64,000 bases of DNA from Rhodocyclales bacterium. GTDB taxonomy: Bacteria > Pseudomonadota > Gammaproteobacteria > Burkholderiales > Rhodocyclaceae. Under the pieces are notes generated by a model. It ran no database searches. It saw only the letters and a program-made list of their open reading frames with translations, and was not told where the DNA came from. The position numbers and the translations under genes are program-made. The stretch lies in NCBI GenBank assembly GCA_016235165.1, contig JACRLX010000043.1:62001-126000 (forward strand). The letters are read 5' to 3'. The number at the start of each line of letters is the position of its first letter. Within the stretch, counting starts at the first letter, position 1. This document shows, piece by piece, positions 9,303 to 18,600 of the stretch.

Positions 9303-9923
9303 TCAGCGGAAGTGTTCGGCTTCCTCGCGACGCAGGTATTTCCAAGGCAGGGGCAGCAGGCCGGGTACCCGCTTGCGGTAACGGCGGTAGGTGTCGCCGT
9401 GGATGGCGATCAGCTTCTGCTCTTCCAGCCAGGAGCCGGCGATGAAGTACAGCGTGATCGCCAGCGCCGAGACCAGCATCGCCGCATTCATGTCGCGGGT
9501 CCACACGATCACCAGGCCAAAGCTGTACCAGGGGTGGCGTACGAAACGGTGCGGCGGCGAGAGGCGGAACACGTCGCGCTCGATGCCCTTGTCGCCGCCC
9601 AGCGCGCCCAGGCCGAGGAAATCGTTCATCGCATAGGCCTTGGACGACTGCATCGCGCCCCAAAGGGCGGCGAGGGCAAGGCCGTTGGCGAGCCAGGCCC
9701 AGACACCGTTCCAGGCCCAGAGTTCGGCGCCCGGTACTGCCCGCATCAGCCACAGCAGCGGCAAGACCGTGAGCAGCGCTACGCCGTTGTAGGCCAGCCG
9801 GTACCAGGGCGTGAATCCGGGGAAGCGCGCCGTCAGCGCCGCCTTGAGGCGCAGGTCGGCCAGCAGCGAATGCAGCGCGGCGTAGAGCGCCCAGCCGATG
9901 GCCAGCGGCAGTTGATCCATCAT
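9303..9923 (-). CDS. Integral membrane methyltransferase-like protein (ICMT/NnrU-type)
   Basis: 206 residues with five or six hydrophobic segments. The C-terminal region FVRHPWYSFGLVIVWTRD, then EEQKLIAIHGDTYRRYRKRV, is the hallmark of the isoprenylcysteine carboxyl methyltransferase-like fold shared by ICMT, PEMT and NnrU-type bacterial proteins. The RHPxY and EExxL...Y..Y motifs form the S-adenosylmethionine-binding end. The methyl acceptor is unknown. Two adjacent ATG codons (9923 and 9920) could start it. It is downstream of argJ with a 10-base gap, and 67 bases separate it from DUF4202. Confidence 0.75.
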   Translation of the reverse strand: MMDQLPLAIGWALYAALHSLLADLRLKAALTARFPGFTPWYRLAYNGVALLTVLPLLWLMRAVPGAELWAWNGVWAWLANGLALAALWGAMQSSKAYAMNDFLGLGALGGDKGIERDVFRLSPPHRFVRHPWYSFGLVIVWTRDMNAAMLVSALAITLYFIAGSWLEEQKLIAIHGDTYRRYRKRVPGLLPLPWKYLRREEAEHFR

Positions 9924-9933
9924 TGGCGTGCAA

Positions 9934-11169
9934 TCAACTCCTGTAGTCGGCGTTGATCTTTACGTAATCGTAGGAGAAGTCGCAGGTCCACACGGTTGCC
10001 GCTGCCCTACCGCGACCGAGGTCGACGCGCACCGTGATCTCGGCGTTCTTCATGATGCGCGAGCCGTCTTCCTCGCGGTAGCTGGCGGCGCGCCCGCCGT
10101 GCTCGGAGACCAGCACCTCCTCGCCCCCCGAACCGAGCCAGACGCGAACGCCGGCGGCATCGAGGTCGGCGATGCCGGAGTAGCCGATGGCCGCCAGGAT
10201 GCGCCCGAGGTTGGGGTCGGAAGCGAAGAAGGCCGTCTTCACCAGCGGCGAATGGCCGATGGCATAGGCCACCTGGCGGCATTCTTCCGCCGTACCGCCA
10301 GCGCCGACTTTCACGCTGATGAACTTGGTCGCGCCTTCGCCGTCGCGCACGATGGCCTGCGCCAGTTCCTGCGCCACGGCGAACACCGCCGCGCGCAAGG
10401 CCGGCCAGTGCGGCGAGGCTGCATCAACCTCCAGGCCTGAAGCCCCGGTGGCAATGACGACGAAGGAATCGTTGGTCGAGGTGTCGCCATCGACCGTGAT
10501 GCAGTTGAAGCTCTGGTCGGCCGCGTCCTTCGCCAGTTGCGCCAACAGAGCGGCAGGGATCCCCGCATCGGTGGCGACGAAGCCGAGCATGGTCGCCATG
10601 TTGGGCCGGATCATGCCGGCGCCCTTGCTGATGCCGGTGACGGTGATGGTCTTGCCGCCCAGTTCGATGCGGCGCGAAGCGGCCTTGGCCACGGTATCGG
10701 TGGTCATGATGGCGTGGGCCGCGGCGTGCCAGTTGTCGGCCTTCAGGTCCGCCCTGGCCGCCGGCAGGCCGGCGACCAGACGATCGACCGGCAGGTGTTC
10801 GAGGATCACGCCGGTGGAAAACGGCAGCACTTCGCGCGCCGCGCAGCCCAGCAGCCGCGCCACCGCTTGACAAGTTTCGCGCGCCGCGACCATGCCCTGC
10901 TCGCCGGTCGCCGCATTCGCGATGCCGGTATTGATCACCAGCGCGCGCAGGCTGCCATCGCCCGCCAGATGCTCGCGGCACAGCGTCACCGGCGCCGCGC
11001 AGCAACGGTTCTGGGTGAAAACCCCGGCGGCACGGCTGCCCGGCGCCAGCTCGATCAGCGTCAGGTCGCGCCGGTCCTTCTTGCGGATGCCGGCCTCGGC
11101 GGTACCAAGACGAACGCCGGCGACGGGAAACAGGGCTGCAGGGGCGGGGGTGGCGTAGTTGACGGGCAT
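9934..11169 (-). CDS. argJ: ArgJ, glutamate N-acetyltransferase / amino-acid N-acetyltransferase
   Basis: 411-residue ornithine acetyltransferase that recycles the acetyl group from N-acetylornithine to glutamate in arginine biosynthesis, and may also use acetyl-CoA. The precursor cuts itself before the nucleophilic threonine in [13 protein letters not shown], predicted between A192 and T193. Other conserved parts are [19 protein letters not shown] and [18 protein letters not shown] at 11169 starts [23 protein letters not shown] dispersed repeat lies in the segment read V-K-V-G-A-G-G-T-A, a loop that varies between homologues. Confidence 0.95.
   Translation of the reverse strand: MPVNYATPAPAALFPVAGVRLGTAEAGIRKKDRRDLTLIELAPGSRAAGVFTQNRCCAAPVTLCREHLAGDGSLRALVINTGIANAATGEQGMVAARETCQAVARLLGCAAREVLPFSTGVILEHLPVDRLVAGLPAARADLKADNWHAAAHAIMTTDTVAKAASRRIELGGKTITVTGISKGAGMIRPNMATMLGFVATDAGIPAALLAQLAKDAADQSFNCITVDGDTSTNDSFVVIATGASGLEVDAASPHWPALRAAVFAVAQELAQAIVRDGEGATKFISVKVGAGGTAEECRQVAYAIGHSPLVKTAFFASDPNLGRILAAIGYSGIADLDAAGVRVWLGSGGEEVLVSEHGGRAASYREEDGSRIMKNAEITVRVDLGRGRAAATVWTCDFSYDYVKINADYRS
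10288..10313 (-). repeat. Dispersed GTCGGCGCTGGC repeat, copy C
   Basis: Exact AAAGTCGGCGCTGGC then GGT then ACGGCGG. Sense to argJ and read V-G-A-G-G-T-A. Confidence 0.85.
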
Positions 11170-11233
11170 GATCGGGGCCTGCGCGAAGGAGTATCAAGGG
11201 AAGCGTGGAGTTTAGCCGCTCCGGGCAATCCTC

Positions 11234-11260
11234 AAGAGTCGGCGCTTGCGGTACGGCGAA
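11234..11260 (+). repeat. Dispersed GTCGGCGCTGGC repeat, copy D
   Basis: AAGAGTCGGCGCTTGC, GGT, ACGGCGAA: one mismatch in the core. Intergenic, 14 bases past the stop of the truncated hicB. Confidence 0.75.
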
Positions 11261-11274
11261 TTCGCGTCCCGGTC

Positions 11275-11478
11275 TCAGCTTTCTGGCGCCACGCCCTCGC
11301 GCTTGCAGTCGGCAAGGTAATCCTTGACCGCCTGCTCGAACTCCGAACGCAGTTTCGCCACCGTCGTTCCATGAAAACTTATGATGGTCCGAATGCCGAG
11401 TATCCGCCCGACGAAGATGTTGTCGCGCTCCTCGTACTCGATGCGGGCGGTGTAGCCCTTGTGGGTAATGGTGTTCAT
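11275..11478 (-). pseudogene. Truncated HicB-family antitoxin
   Basis: 67 residues matching the N-terminal HicB domain: NTITHKGYTARIEYEERD, then FVGRILGIRTIISFHGTTV and FEQAVKDYLADCKREGVAPE. Complete HicB antitoxins continue for another 35-50 residues with a ribbon-helix-helix or HTH DNA-binding domain; here a stop follows directly. No hicA toxin is next to it, and there is no ribosome-binding site before the ATG at 11478, where an ISL3 transposase remnant abuts. It is most likely a dead remnant cut at both ends. Confidence 0.75.
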
Positions 11479-11486
11479 GGCCAAAG

Positions 11487-11714
11487 ATGATCCGCTCTCA
11501 TCTCGACGGCATCATCGCTTGGACACCGACGCGCCAAACCAATGGCTTCCTCGAAGCCATCAACGGTCTGTTTCAGGCGGCAAAGCGCAAGGCCCGCGGC
11601 TATGGCAACTTCTCCACCATCCGCGCCGTCCTTTTCCTCATCGCTGGCAAGCTCGATTTCAGCACGATCAACCCTCATGCCGCTTTACCCACCCGTTTTT
11701 CAAAAGAGCCCTAA
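11487..11714 (+). mobile_element. ISL3-family transposase C-terminal fragment with right end
   Basis: 75 codons matching the C-terminus of ISL3-family transposases: QTNGFLEAINGLFQAAKRKA, RGYGNFSTIRAVLFLIAGKL, DFSTINPHAALPTRF. The catalytic N-terminal two-thirds is absent. The stop codon is embedded in a probable right inverted repeat; read from the end it is GGGCTCTTTTGAAAAACGGG at about 11692-11711, resembling ISL3 termini. No left end is present, so the fragment cannot move by itself. Its left edge touches the hicB remnant. Confidence 0.8.
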
Positions 11715-12098
11715 AAACTCCTCATCGAACCGGCGCCAATTTCGTGCCCATGGCATCGCCCACCGAGAATAAGCCAACGGCAACTTACCGTCCAGCATAC
11801 GGATAGGCTGAAGGCAGCGAGTCGGCTGCGGCGCCAGCCCTTGGGAGCCGCCGCGGCGAGGAGCCGTGACAGGGGGTGTCCGCTGGCGGTGTCCGACGCC
11901 GTCGCCGGCTTTATCGGCGGCGGCTAGTTTCGCCAGCGGCCTGGCGCGGCCCCGCAGCAAGGGCAGCCGCAAGCCGGCGACCCAGGGCCGGTGAAGCGGC
12001 CGGCCCGCCCCGGCTGCCTGTATTCCTCGGAAACTCCTCGACGCACTTGCAAGCCACCGTACTGCCACCGCCGACTTATGCAGCCTTTTGTCGGAAAC
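11715..12098. other. 384-bp gap without a recognisable gene
   Basis: Between the IS right end and the PIN gene. Both strands were read: no open frame has a recognisable protein family, and GC-rich filler with repeated CCGGCCCGCCC-like runs fills the centre. It is probably decayed DNA from the IS insertion. Confidence 0.5.
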
Positions 12099-12515
12099 TC
12101 AAACCGGTGCCGACACCAGGGGCACAAGGCCGAGCCGACGTGCCGACTTGGCAAACCGAATATCGAAGGTGGCGAGGCCGCTGCACAACCCGGACTGAGC
12201 GAGATGCAGGGCGTCGGAAAAATCCAGCCCCTGGCGATAGCAGACCAGCGCCTGGCTGACGGCGGCGGCGCGGTCTACGGTCAGGTTCTCGACTGCGAGC
12301 ATGTCCTCGAACACAGTGGCGATATCGTCCGGCGGCATGCCATACGCTCCGCGCAGCACCCATTCGAGTTCCTCGACCACCGTCACCGGCACGAAGAGCT
12401 GCTGACCGGACGACAGAAGGGCCTGGGCGCGCTTTCTTTGCGCCCGGGTCGCCGCGTCGGCGTCGGCTTCTGCCACGATGGCGCGCGCGAGGATGTTGGT
12501 ATCGAGGGCAATCAC
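12099..12515 (-). CDS. PIN-domain ribonuclease toxin (VapC family)
   Basis: 138-residue PIN-domain protein. MIALDTNILARAIV carries the first catalytic aspartate (D5); FVPVTVVEELEWVLRGAYG provides the second acidic residue; GLDFSDALHLA and FDIRFAKSARRLG supply the rest of the Mg2+-binding site. VapC enzymes cleave tRNA or rRNA when freed from their antitoxin. It overlaps the AbrB-type antitoxin gene by ATGA (12512-12515). All four acidic residues seem present, so the toxin should be active. Confidence 0.87.
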   Translation of the reverse strand: MIALDTNILARAIVAEADADAATRAQRKRAQALLSSGQQLFVPVTVVEELEWVLRGAYGMPPDDIATVFEDMLAVENLTVDRAAAVSQALVCYRQGLDFSDALHLAQSGLCSGLATFDIRFAKSARRLGLVPLVSAPV

Positions 12516-12769
12516 GGCTTACCTTGCTTCTTCGCCACCGCCAGCCCCTGCAAGTCCTCGACCGACAGCGGCTTTCCGCGACGAGCGATGCGATCGAACA
12601 GGACCGACGCCGGCTTTTTTCCGCCGGCACTGTCGGCGCGCACCAGAATCCCGTCTCCAGTCGGCGCCAGTTCGACACGGACGCGGGCGCCCGGCGCCAG
12701 CGATACCTGGCGGCAAAGCTCGGCAGGCAAAACCACTTGCCGCTTGCCCGAAAGAATCATGGTGGTCAT
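12512..12769 (-). CDS. AbrB/MazE-type antitoxin paired with PIN toxin
   Basis: 85 residues. The N-terminal swapped-hairpin DNA-binding domain is MTTMILSGKRQVVLPAELCR followed by VSLAPGARVRVELAPTGDGI. The C-terminal tail ending LAVAKKQGKP likely wraps the toxin. ATG at 12769 is chosen because GGGAGGCAGCC precedes it; longer frames lack one. It lies immediately upstream of the toxin, the normal antitoxin-first order, and should repress its own promoter in the 95-base gap to glnE. Confidence 0.85.
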   Translation of the reverse strand: MTTMILSGKRQVVLPAELCRQVSLAPGARVRVELAPTGDGILVRADSAGGKKPASVLFDRIARRGKPLSVEDLQGLAVAKKQGKP

Positions 12770-12864
12770 GGCTGCCTCCCGCTGACTGGATTGCCTCAGT
12801 GTAGTGCAACTGCCGCTATCGTTCAACTGCGTTGAACAACCGGTCGGTCCGCGACCAGCACAAT

Positions 12865-15558
12865 TCACCGTGGTCCGTTATCGAATACCACCCGCCACAA
12901 CTCCCGCACCGCCGTGACGCGGGCGCCGACTTCCTCCGGCGCGACGCGGGCCTTGGTGCCGTTCAGGCGCAATCCATGCTGCATGCGGCGGTAGTCGCGG
13001 TAGGCGTTGCGCACGGTCTCGGCGAGTTCGGCGGGGATCAGGCCGGCGTCGGCGGCCATCCTCAACAGGGCGATGTTGCCCTTGTTGCCGGTGAGTTCGC
13101 GGTGGGCGTGCGAGTAGCCGAGCACAAGAAACTGCACGATGAACTCCACATCGACCAGACCGCCGGGATCGTGCTTGAGGTCGAACACAGTCTCGCGCAG
13201 GTCGCCGCGCGTCGCGTGGCTGTCCATCATTTTCTGCCGCATCTCGACGATGTCGGCGCGCAGCTTTTCAAGATCACGCGGCTGGCACAGCACCTCACAG
13301 CGGATCTTCTCGAAGGCTTCGCCCACGGCCGGGTCGCCGGCCGAGAAGCGGGCACGGGTGAGGGCCTGGTGTTCCCAGACCCAGGCCGATTCGAGCTGAT
13401 ATTTGCGGAAGGACTCCATCGAACTCACGACCAGACCGGAGTCGCCGTTGGGCCGCAGGCGCAGATCGGTCTCGAACAGTTGGCCGGCGGCGGTCTGCGC
13501 CGAAAGCCAGGTGTTGAGCCGGGTGCCCAGGCGCGCGTAGTTCTCGCCGGCTTCGGGCGCCGGATCGTCGAACAGGAAGACCAGGTCGAGATCGGAGGCG
13601 AAACCGAGTTCCTTGCCACCGAGCTTGCCGTAGCTGATGACGGCGAACTTGGGCTGCTCGACATGGCGTTTGGACATTTTCAGCCAGGCGCGACGCAGGG
13701 CGGCGTCGAGCAGGATGTCGGCCAGTTCGGAAAGGTGGTCGGCGAGGCGCTCCACCGTGTACAAGCCGGCCACGTCCTGCGCCAGCAAGCGGAAGACTTG
13801 TGCGTGGTGCGTCTCGCGCAGCAGGTCCATCTGGCGTTCGGTATCCGGCTCCAGCTCGGCCAGTTTGGATTCCAGCGCGGCGCGCAGGCCGCTCCAGTCG
13901 GGCAGCACGTCGAGCAGGCGCGGATCGAGCAGCTCGTCGAGCAGGATGGGATGGCGCTGCAAATACTCGGCGGCCCAGCTCGAACTGCTGACCAGCTCCG
14001 CCACCTTGCGCAGCGCCTGCGGATACTGCTGTAGCAGCGCCAGGTAGGCGGCGCGGCGCGAAATGGTTTCCAGCAGGTCAAGGCTGCGCGACAGGGTCGC
14101 ATCCGGATTCGGCATCTCGGCGGCGGCCTGGATCAGCTGCGGCACCAGGGCATCGAAGCGCTCGCGGATGCTGGCGGCCAGCTGCCGGTAGCGCGGCCCG
14201 TCGCGCAGCGCGGCGACACGCTGCGCGGCCTCGGCCGGCTGGCGGTAGCCCAGCCTGGCGAATTCCTCGCCCTGGTCCTCGTTGCCGGCGCCGCGCCACA
14301 TGCCAGCCAGCTTGTGCTCGCCGCGATTGGGATCGGCGAACACCGCCTCGAAGTGGCGCGCGACGTTGGCGCGATGGTCGTCGAGTTCGGCCAGCAGTCC
14401 TTCGAAAGAGCCGTAGCCCATGGCGCGGGCGACGATGGCGCGGTCGGCGTCGCTGGTCGGCAGCATGTGTGTCTGCGCGTCGTCAAGGTATTGCAGGCGG
14501 TGCTCGACGCGGCGCAGGAAATCGTAGGCGGCGGCCAACTCGGCCACCGCCTCGGCGGCCAGCGTGCCGTTGGCGACGAGGAGTTCAAGCACCTGCAAGG
14601 TCGGCTTGATCTGCAAGGCCGGGTCGCGGCCGCCGCGGATCAGCTGGAACACCTGGGCGATGAACTCGATCTCGCGAATGCCGCCGGGGCCGAGCTTGAC
14701 GTTGTCGGCCATGTCCTTCTTCGCCACTTCCTGGCGGATCTGCGCATGCAGTTCGCGCATGGCGTTGATGGCGCCGAAATCGAGGTACTTGCGGAAGACG
14801 AAGGGCCGGCGGATCGCCTCCAGTTCGTCCCAGCGCGACCCGGTGAGCGGCCGCGCCTTGATCCAGGCATAGCGCTCCCACTCGCGCCCCTGGGTGACGA
14901 AATAGTTCTCCAGCATGTCGAAGGAACACACCAGGGGGCCGGAATCGCCGTTGGGCCGCAGCCGCATATCGACGCGGAAGACCTGGCCGTCCCCGGTAAC
15001 GTCGGCGATGGCATTGATCAGGGCACGGCCGAGGCGCGTGAAATACTCGAAGTTGGAAATAGACCTCGCGCCATCGCGCAGTCCATCCGTCTGGCCGTCC
15101 TCGGGGTAAACGAAGATCAGGTCGATGTCGGAAGAGACGTTGAGTTCGCGCCCGCCCAGCTTGCCCATGCCAACCACGATCAGTTGCTGGACGGCGCTTC
15201 CATTACCGGCGCTGCGCGGCAGGCCGTAGCGCTCCTGCAGGCCGCGGCCGAGGACGTCGAGCGCCTTGCTCACCGCCAGTTCGGCGATCAGGGTCATGCA
15301 TTCGGTGACCTCACCGAGCGGCGCCAGCCCGCCCAGGTCGCGCGCGGCGATGCGGGCATAGGCGCGCTGTTTCAACTGGCGCAACACCGGCTTGAGATTG
15401 TCTTCGTTGACCGGCTGCGCATCGAGCCAGGCCGCAAGCTCGGCGGCGCTCACCGCTTGCACCAGGCCGGCCTCAACTTCCGCCGCCAGGACGGGCTTGG
15501 CGGCCAGCACGCGCGCCAGGTAACGGGATGTTTCGGCGATTTCGGGGAGGGAGGCCAT
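12865..15558 (-). CDS. glnE: GlnE, bifunctional glutamine synthetase adenylyltransferase/deadenylase
   Basis: 897-residue enzyme that adds or removes AMP on glutamine synthetase in response to PII and glutamine. Two nucleotidyltransferase domains are visible: the N-terminal GMGKLGGRELNVSSDIDLIF (deadenylase) and the C-terminal SYGKLGGKELGFASDLDLVF (adenylylase). The linker and cap helices lie between, and LKHDPGGLVDVEFIVQFLV follows. Length matches typical family members of about 900-950. ATG at 15558 follows GGGAGG. The extreme C-terminus is read E-V-G-A-R-V-T-A over a degenerate dispersed repeat. Confidence 0.95.
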   Translation of the reverse strand: MASLPEIAETSRYLARVLAAKPVLAAEVEAGLVQAVSAAELAAWLDAQPVNEDNLKPVLRQLKQRAYARIAARDLGGLAPLGEVTECMTLIAELAVSKALDVLGRGLQERYGLPRSAGNGSAVQQLIVVGMGKLGGRELNVSSDIDLIFVYPEDGQTDGLRDGARSISNFEYFTRLGRALINAIADVTGDGQVFRVDMRLRPNGDSGPLVCSFDMLENYFVTQGREWERYAWIKARPLTGSRWDELEAIRRPFVFRKYLDFGAINAMRELHAQIRQEVAKKDMADNVKLGPGGIREIEFIAQVFQLIRGGRDPALQIKPTLQVLELLVANGTLAAEAVAELAAAYDFLRRVEHRLQYLDDAQTHMLPTSDADRAIVARAMGYGSFEGLLAELDDHRANVARHFEAVFADPNRGEHKLAGMWRGAGNEDQGEEFARLGYRQPAEAAQRVAALRDGPRYRQLAASIRERFDALVPQLIQAAAEMPNPDATLSRSLDLLETISRRAAYLALLQQYPQALRKVAELVSSSSWAAEYLQRHPILLDELLDPRLLDVLPDWSGLRAALESKLAELEPDTERQMDLLRETHHAQVFRLLAQDVAGLYTVERLADHLSELADILLDAALRRAWLKMSKRHVEQPKFAVISYGKLGGKELGFASDLDLVFLFDDPAPEAGENYARLGTRLNTWLSAQTAAGQLFETDLRLRPNGDSGLVVSSMESFRKYQLESAWVWEHQALTRARFSAGDPAVGEAFEKIRCEVLCQPRDLEKLRADIVEMRQKMMDSHATRGDLRETVFDLKHDPGGLVDVEFIVQFLVLGYSHAHRELTGNKGNIALLRMAADAGLIPAELAETVRNAYRDYRRMQHGLRLNGTKARVAPEEVGARVTAVRELWRVVFDNGPR
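12910..12933 (-). repeat. Dispersed repeat, copy E (degenerate)
   Basis: GAAGTCGGCGC then CCGCGTC then ACGGCGG; the middle differs from the consensus. Sense to the end of glnE. Confidence 0.5.
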
Positions 15559-15692
15559 CGGTTAGAATTTGAGCATTCGGCGCAGCGGCAGGCATTTTAT
15601 CTTGCGCCCGGGCACGGCCTCGTCCGCCCGTCACTTCGATCATCAGGACCATCATCTCGAATCCGAGCTTACGTTCGCGCCTGACCCCGGCC

Positions 15693-18600
15693 TTGCTTCC
15701 ACTGCGCCGCCTGCTGCGCGTGCTGCTCTGGATCGCGACCCTGGCGTACTTCGCCTTCGCCCTGCTGGTGCTGGTCTTGCGCTATGCCGTGCTGCCGCAG
15801 ATCGAAAGCTATCGCCCGGATCTGGAACGGATGCTGGGCGAGGCGATCAACCGTCCGGTCGGCATCCGCCGCATCGAGGCGCACTGGGCCGGCCTGCGCC
15901 CCGCGCTGCGCCTCGACGGCTTTGAGATTCGCGACGCCGAAGGCCGCCCCGCGCTGGGCTTCGACGAAGTTGAAACCGAGCTGGCCTGGAGTTCCCTGTG
16001 GCATCTGGAACTGCGCCTGGCGCGCCTGGAACTCAATGCGCCAAGCCTCCAGTTGCGGCGCGACGCGCAAGGCCGTTTCTTTGCCGCCGGACTGGAAATC
16101 ACCCCGCAATCCGGCGACGAGGACGGATTTGCCGACTGGTTGCTGGTGCAGGATCGTGTCGTCATCCGCGACGCCAGCATCGCCTGGAGCGATGAATTGC
16201 GCGGCGCGCCGACGCTGGAGCTGAAGCGCCTCAACTTCCAGCTCGACAACAGTGGCAAGCGCCACCGCTTCGGCCTCACCGCCGAACCGCCGCGCGAACT
16301 CGCGGCGCGCATCGACCTCCGGGGCGACTTCAAGGGCCGCGACATCGATCAGTTGAATGCCTGGAAGGGCGAGGCCTATGCCGAACTCGACTATGCCGAT
16401 CTCGCCGTCTGGCGCGCCTGGGTGGACTATCCTGTGGCCCTGCCCCAGGGCAAGGGCGCGCTGCGCCTGTGGCTGGGTTTTGCCGGCAAGCAACTTGCCT
16501 CTGCCACCGCCGATGTGCGCCTGGCCGACGTGCGCCTGCAGTTGCGCCCCGACCTGCCGGAGCTCGACCTGGTGCTGCTCGAAGGACGCCTCGCCGGGCG
16601 CCGCCTGGACAATGGTTTCGAGGCCGAACTCAAGCGCCTGAGCTTATCCACCCGCGATGGCCTGACGCTGCCCGAAACCGACTTCAAGCTGAGCTGGCGC
16701 GGCGCGGCGGCGAATCGCCCCGGGCAGGGCGCGGCAACCGCCAACGGCCTCGATCTCGGCGTGATGGCCGGTCTAGCCGCCCACCTGCCGTTCGACGAAG
16801 GCAGCCGCGCGCGCCTTGCCAAACATGCGCCACGGGGCAAAGTGTTCGACCTCAAACTGGACTGGACCGCCAGCGCGGCCGAGCTGTCGGCACTGCAAAA
16901 ATGGACTGTCAGCAGCCGCTTCGAGGGCTTGGGCTTGAGCGCCCTGGGGCCGGTGCCGGGCATGGCCGGGGTCAATGGCCGTGTCGATGGCAACGAAAAG
17001 GGCGGCACCCTGGCGCTCGATGGCCAGAAAACCGTGTTCGAACTGCCGACCATCTTTGCCGATCCGAACCTGGAACTGGAAGCCTTTGCCGCCGAGGCCG
17101 ACTGGCGCCTGGGCAGCGACGGCCTGCAGGTGCGCCTGCAAAAGGCGGCCTTCCACAACCGCGACGCCGCCGGTGAAGCCAGCGGTACCTGGCGCCCCCT
17201 GGAAAAGGGGCCGGGACAGATCGACCTGCAGGCGCGCATCACGCGTGGCAGTGGCGATGCAGTCTGGCGTTACATGCCGCTGGTGGTGGGCAAGCACGTG
17301 CGCGAATGGCTGCGCGGAGCGATCGTCGGCGGCAAGGCCTCCGACACCACGCTCAAACTGCGCGGCGATCTCTGGAATTTTCCCTTCCGCGACGGCAAGC
17401 ATGGCATCTTCGAAGTGCGCGGCAAGTTCCAGGATGCAAGCCTGCGCTACGCGGACGCCTGGCCCGAGATCAGGCAGATCGACGGCGAGCTGCTGTTTTC
17501 CGGCCAGCGCATGTTGATCACCGGCAAGAGCGGCAGCATTTTCGGCGTCAAGTTGCGCGATGTCAGGGCGGAAATCGCCGACCTCGAACAGCATGAGGAA
17601 CTGCTCAGCATCAGCGGCAAGGCGGCCGGCGCCACCGCCGACTTCCTGCGTTTCATCGACGCCAGCCCGGTGGCCGAGCGCATCGACCGCTTTACCGAGG
17701 ACATGCGCGCGGAAGGCAACGGCGAACTCGACCTTAAACTGGCGCTACCCTTGCGCAACATGGCACGCTCGAAAATCGACGGCAGCTATCGCTTCGACGG
17801 CAATCGCCTGGTGGTCGACAGCGACTTGCCGCCGCTCACCGAAGTTCGCGGCGCCCTGCGTTTTTCCGGCGACCACCTGGAGGCACGCGGCATCCGCGGC
17901 AACCTGCTGGCCATGCCCTTGACGGTCGACATCCGCACGGCCGAAGGCGGCGTGCAGGTCAATGCCAGCGGCGAGGCCAGCGTCGCCAGTCTGCGGCGGG
18001 AACTGCCGCACCCGGTGTTCGAACACCTGAGCGGCGGAGTGAAGTGGAATGGCACCGTGCGCGTGCGCAAGAAGGCGACGGAGGTGAAACTGGCCTCCAA
18101 CCTGATCGGGCTCTCTTCCAGCCTGCCTGAGCCCTTCAACAAGCCGGCCACCGAAGCCATGAACCTGACATTCGAGCGCAAGCCGCCGCCGGAGCCGGCC
18201 GCACGGCCCGGCGCGAGACCGGGTGCCGCGTCGCGCACGCCGCCGGCACGGGTTGGCGGCTCCGCTGCCGTGGCGGGCGCCGCCCCGCTTCCGGTGCAGG
18301 ACATGCTCGACATCGCCCTTGGCAACAGCGTCCGCCTGCAACTGGTGCGCCGCCATGAAAAGGATCGCGCCGTCATCACGCGCGGTCTGGTCGCCATCGG
18401 CGAAACCGGGGCCAGCCTGCCGGAACGCAACCTCAGCCTGGCGATCAACTTGCCGCGCATCGACACCGACTTCTGGCGCGGCCTGATCGACGACAAGGTC
18501 AGTGGCCGCGACGGCTCGCCGCTGCCGCCCCTGCCCGGCATCCAGTTCGACCTGCGCGCCGGGGAGGCCCTTGCCCAGGAAAAGAGTTTTCATGACGTCC

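Noticed and set aside
12832-15684. Long open frames opposite glnE
   Set aside because: Composition-driven shadows of GlnE; no recognisable domain.
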